Shown: positions 5,724 to 6,276 of the stretch, one piece after another | Numbering within the stretch: the stretch's first letter is position 1 | Layout: every line of letters begins with the position of its first letter | Assembly (NCBI GenBank): GCA_017438085.1 | Contig: JAFRWH010000176.1 | Coordinates: 1-6,276, forward strand | DNA from: Bacillota bacterium | Lineage (GTDB): Bacteria; Bacillota_A; Clostridia; Peptostreptococcales; Anaerovoracaceae | Length of the DNA stretch: 6,276 nt | Direction of reading: 5' to 3' | Position numbers and translations under genes: made by a program | Notes under the pieces: model-generated | Database searches by the model: none | Seen by the model: only the letters and a program-made list of their open reading frames with translations | What the model was told of the DNA's origin: nothing

Positions 5724-6276
5724 ATGAAACTCGAATTGGGTTACATCTACATCAAGGATGTTCAGTTTGGCGCCAAGTCCGAAGTCAAGGATGGAACTCT
5801 TTATGTAAACAAAGAGGAGATCCAGAAGCTCGTACTTGAAGACGAAAATCTGGTCAGCTGCGATGTGGATCTCGCAAGACCCGGCGAATCAGTAAGAATT
5901 ACTCCCGTCAAGGACGTTATCGAACCCCGTGTTAAGGTTGAAGGCCGCGGCGGCGTATTCCCCGGCTGGATGCATAAAGTTGACACCGTAGGCGAAGGCA
6001 AGACCAACGTTCTGAAGGGTGCCGCTGTAGTTACAGCAGGCAAGGTCGTCGGTTTCCAGGAAGGAATCATCGACATGAGCGGTGAGGGCGCCAAGTACAC
6101 ACCGTTCTCCAAGACAAACAATGTCGTACTCGTTATCAATCCTATCGACAACCTGGAAGCTCACGATTACGAGCACTCCCTGAGAGTTGCAGGCCTCAAG
6201 GTCGCAACCTATCTGGGCGAGCTTGCAAGAAACCTTACTCCGGACGAAGTAAAGGTTTACGAGCACGAAGGCGTTC
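5724..6276 (+). CDS. grdE: Glycine reductase component B proprotein GrdE (N-terminal part, cut by window end)
   Basis: GrdE is the proprotein that is cleaved at an internal cysteine (near residue 240 in characterised homologues, beyond this window) into two subunits of the glycine-binding component B. Cleavage creates a pyruvoyl group that forms a Schiff base with the substrate amine. With selenoprotein GrdB, this component passes a carboxymethyl group to selenoprotein GrdA, ending in acetyl phosphate. The 184 codons present are uninterrupted. They start MKLELGYIYIKDVQFG and contain the strongly conserved block LARPGESVRITPVKDVIEPR (residues 50-69), followed by KVDTVGEGKTNVLKGAAVVT and GFQEGIIDMSGEGAKYTPFS, all matching the N-terminal subunit of this family. 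Paralogues for sarcosine and betaine reductase are similar, so the substrate assignment to glycine leans on the upstream glycine riboswitch. The gene has a strong ribosome binding site. grdA and grdB would be expected downstream and each should contain an in-frame TGA for Sec. Confidence 0.93.
   Translation, partial: MKLELGYIYIKDVQFGAKSEVKDGTLYVNKEEIQKLVLEDENLVSCDVDLARPGESVRITPVKDVIEPRVKVEGRGGVFPGWMHKVDTVGEGKTNVLKGAAVVTAGKVVGFQEGIIDMSGEGAKYTPFSKTNNVVLVINPIDNLEAHDYEHSLRVAGLKVATYLGELARNLTPDEVKVYEHEGV

Noticed and set aside
5889..6266. Minus-strand open frames opposite grdE (also 5801-6151)
   Set aside because: The plus strand encodes a highly conserved GrdE N-terminus with a strong ribosome binding site; the reverse frames are shadows with no recognisable protein features.
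1..6276. CRISPR arrays, insertion sequences or phage attachment sites
   Set aside because: I found no spaced direct repeats, transposase-like frames or terminal inverted repeats; all gaps are explained by short regulatory regions.

Overview
The window reads as a chromosomal segment of an anaerobic, amino-acid-fermenting member of the Clostridia (Bacillota). This is inferred from a clostridial-type MATE transporter, a complete bacterial selenocysteine insertion locus, and the start of a glycine reductase operon. That combination is characteristic of Stickland-fermenting organisms. I cannot name a genus from the sequence alone. Every supported gene is on the plus strand.

Layout. Positions 8-1384 encode a 12-helix MATE-family efflux protein. 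After a 110-bp gap containing overlapping inverted repeats comes selA (1495-2886), the PLP-dependent selenocysteine synthase. The selenocysteine tRNA gene selC (2926-3022, anticodon TCA, 8+5 bp acceptor/T arms, encoded CCA) follows. It appears to have its own promoter, whose -35 box lies in the last codons of selA, and a near-perfect 28-bp palindrome fills the space between the -10 box and the first tRNA base. A strong intrinsic terminator (3028-3063) separates selC from selB (3093-5003), the Sec-tRNA-specific elongation factor. The selB frame happens to stay open back through the tRNA to 2919, but the true start is the ATG at 3093.

The 305-bp gap after selB is fully occupied by regulatory sequence: an extended -10 promoter, a tandem glycine riboswitch (about 5106-5273) and an overlapping intrinsic terminator (5272-5303). 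Downstream are grdX (5309-5689), a small protein of unknown function that accompanies glycine/betaine/sarcosine reductases, and the first 184 codons of grdE (5724 to the window edge), the proprotein of the substrate-binding component B of glycine reductase.

How the parts fit. Glycine reductase converts glycine to acetyl phosphate and ammonia using the selenoproteins GrdA and GrdB, whose genes would be expected just beyond the right edge. SelA, tRNA-Sec and SelB supply and insert the selenocysteine those proteins need, so the cell's Sec machinery sits beside its likely main consumer. The riboswitch would turn the operon on when glycine is abundant. No radically new system is visible. The points most worth checking are the regulatory details: the palindrome at selC, the terminator before selB, the shortened second riboswitch aptamer, and the lack of a ribosome binding site before grdX.
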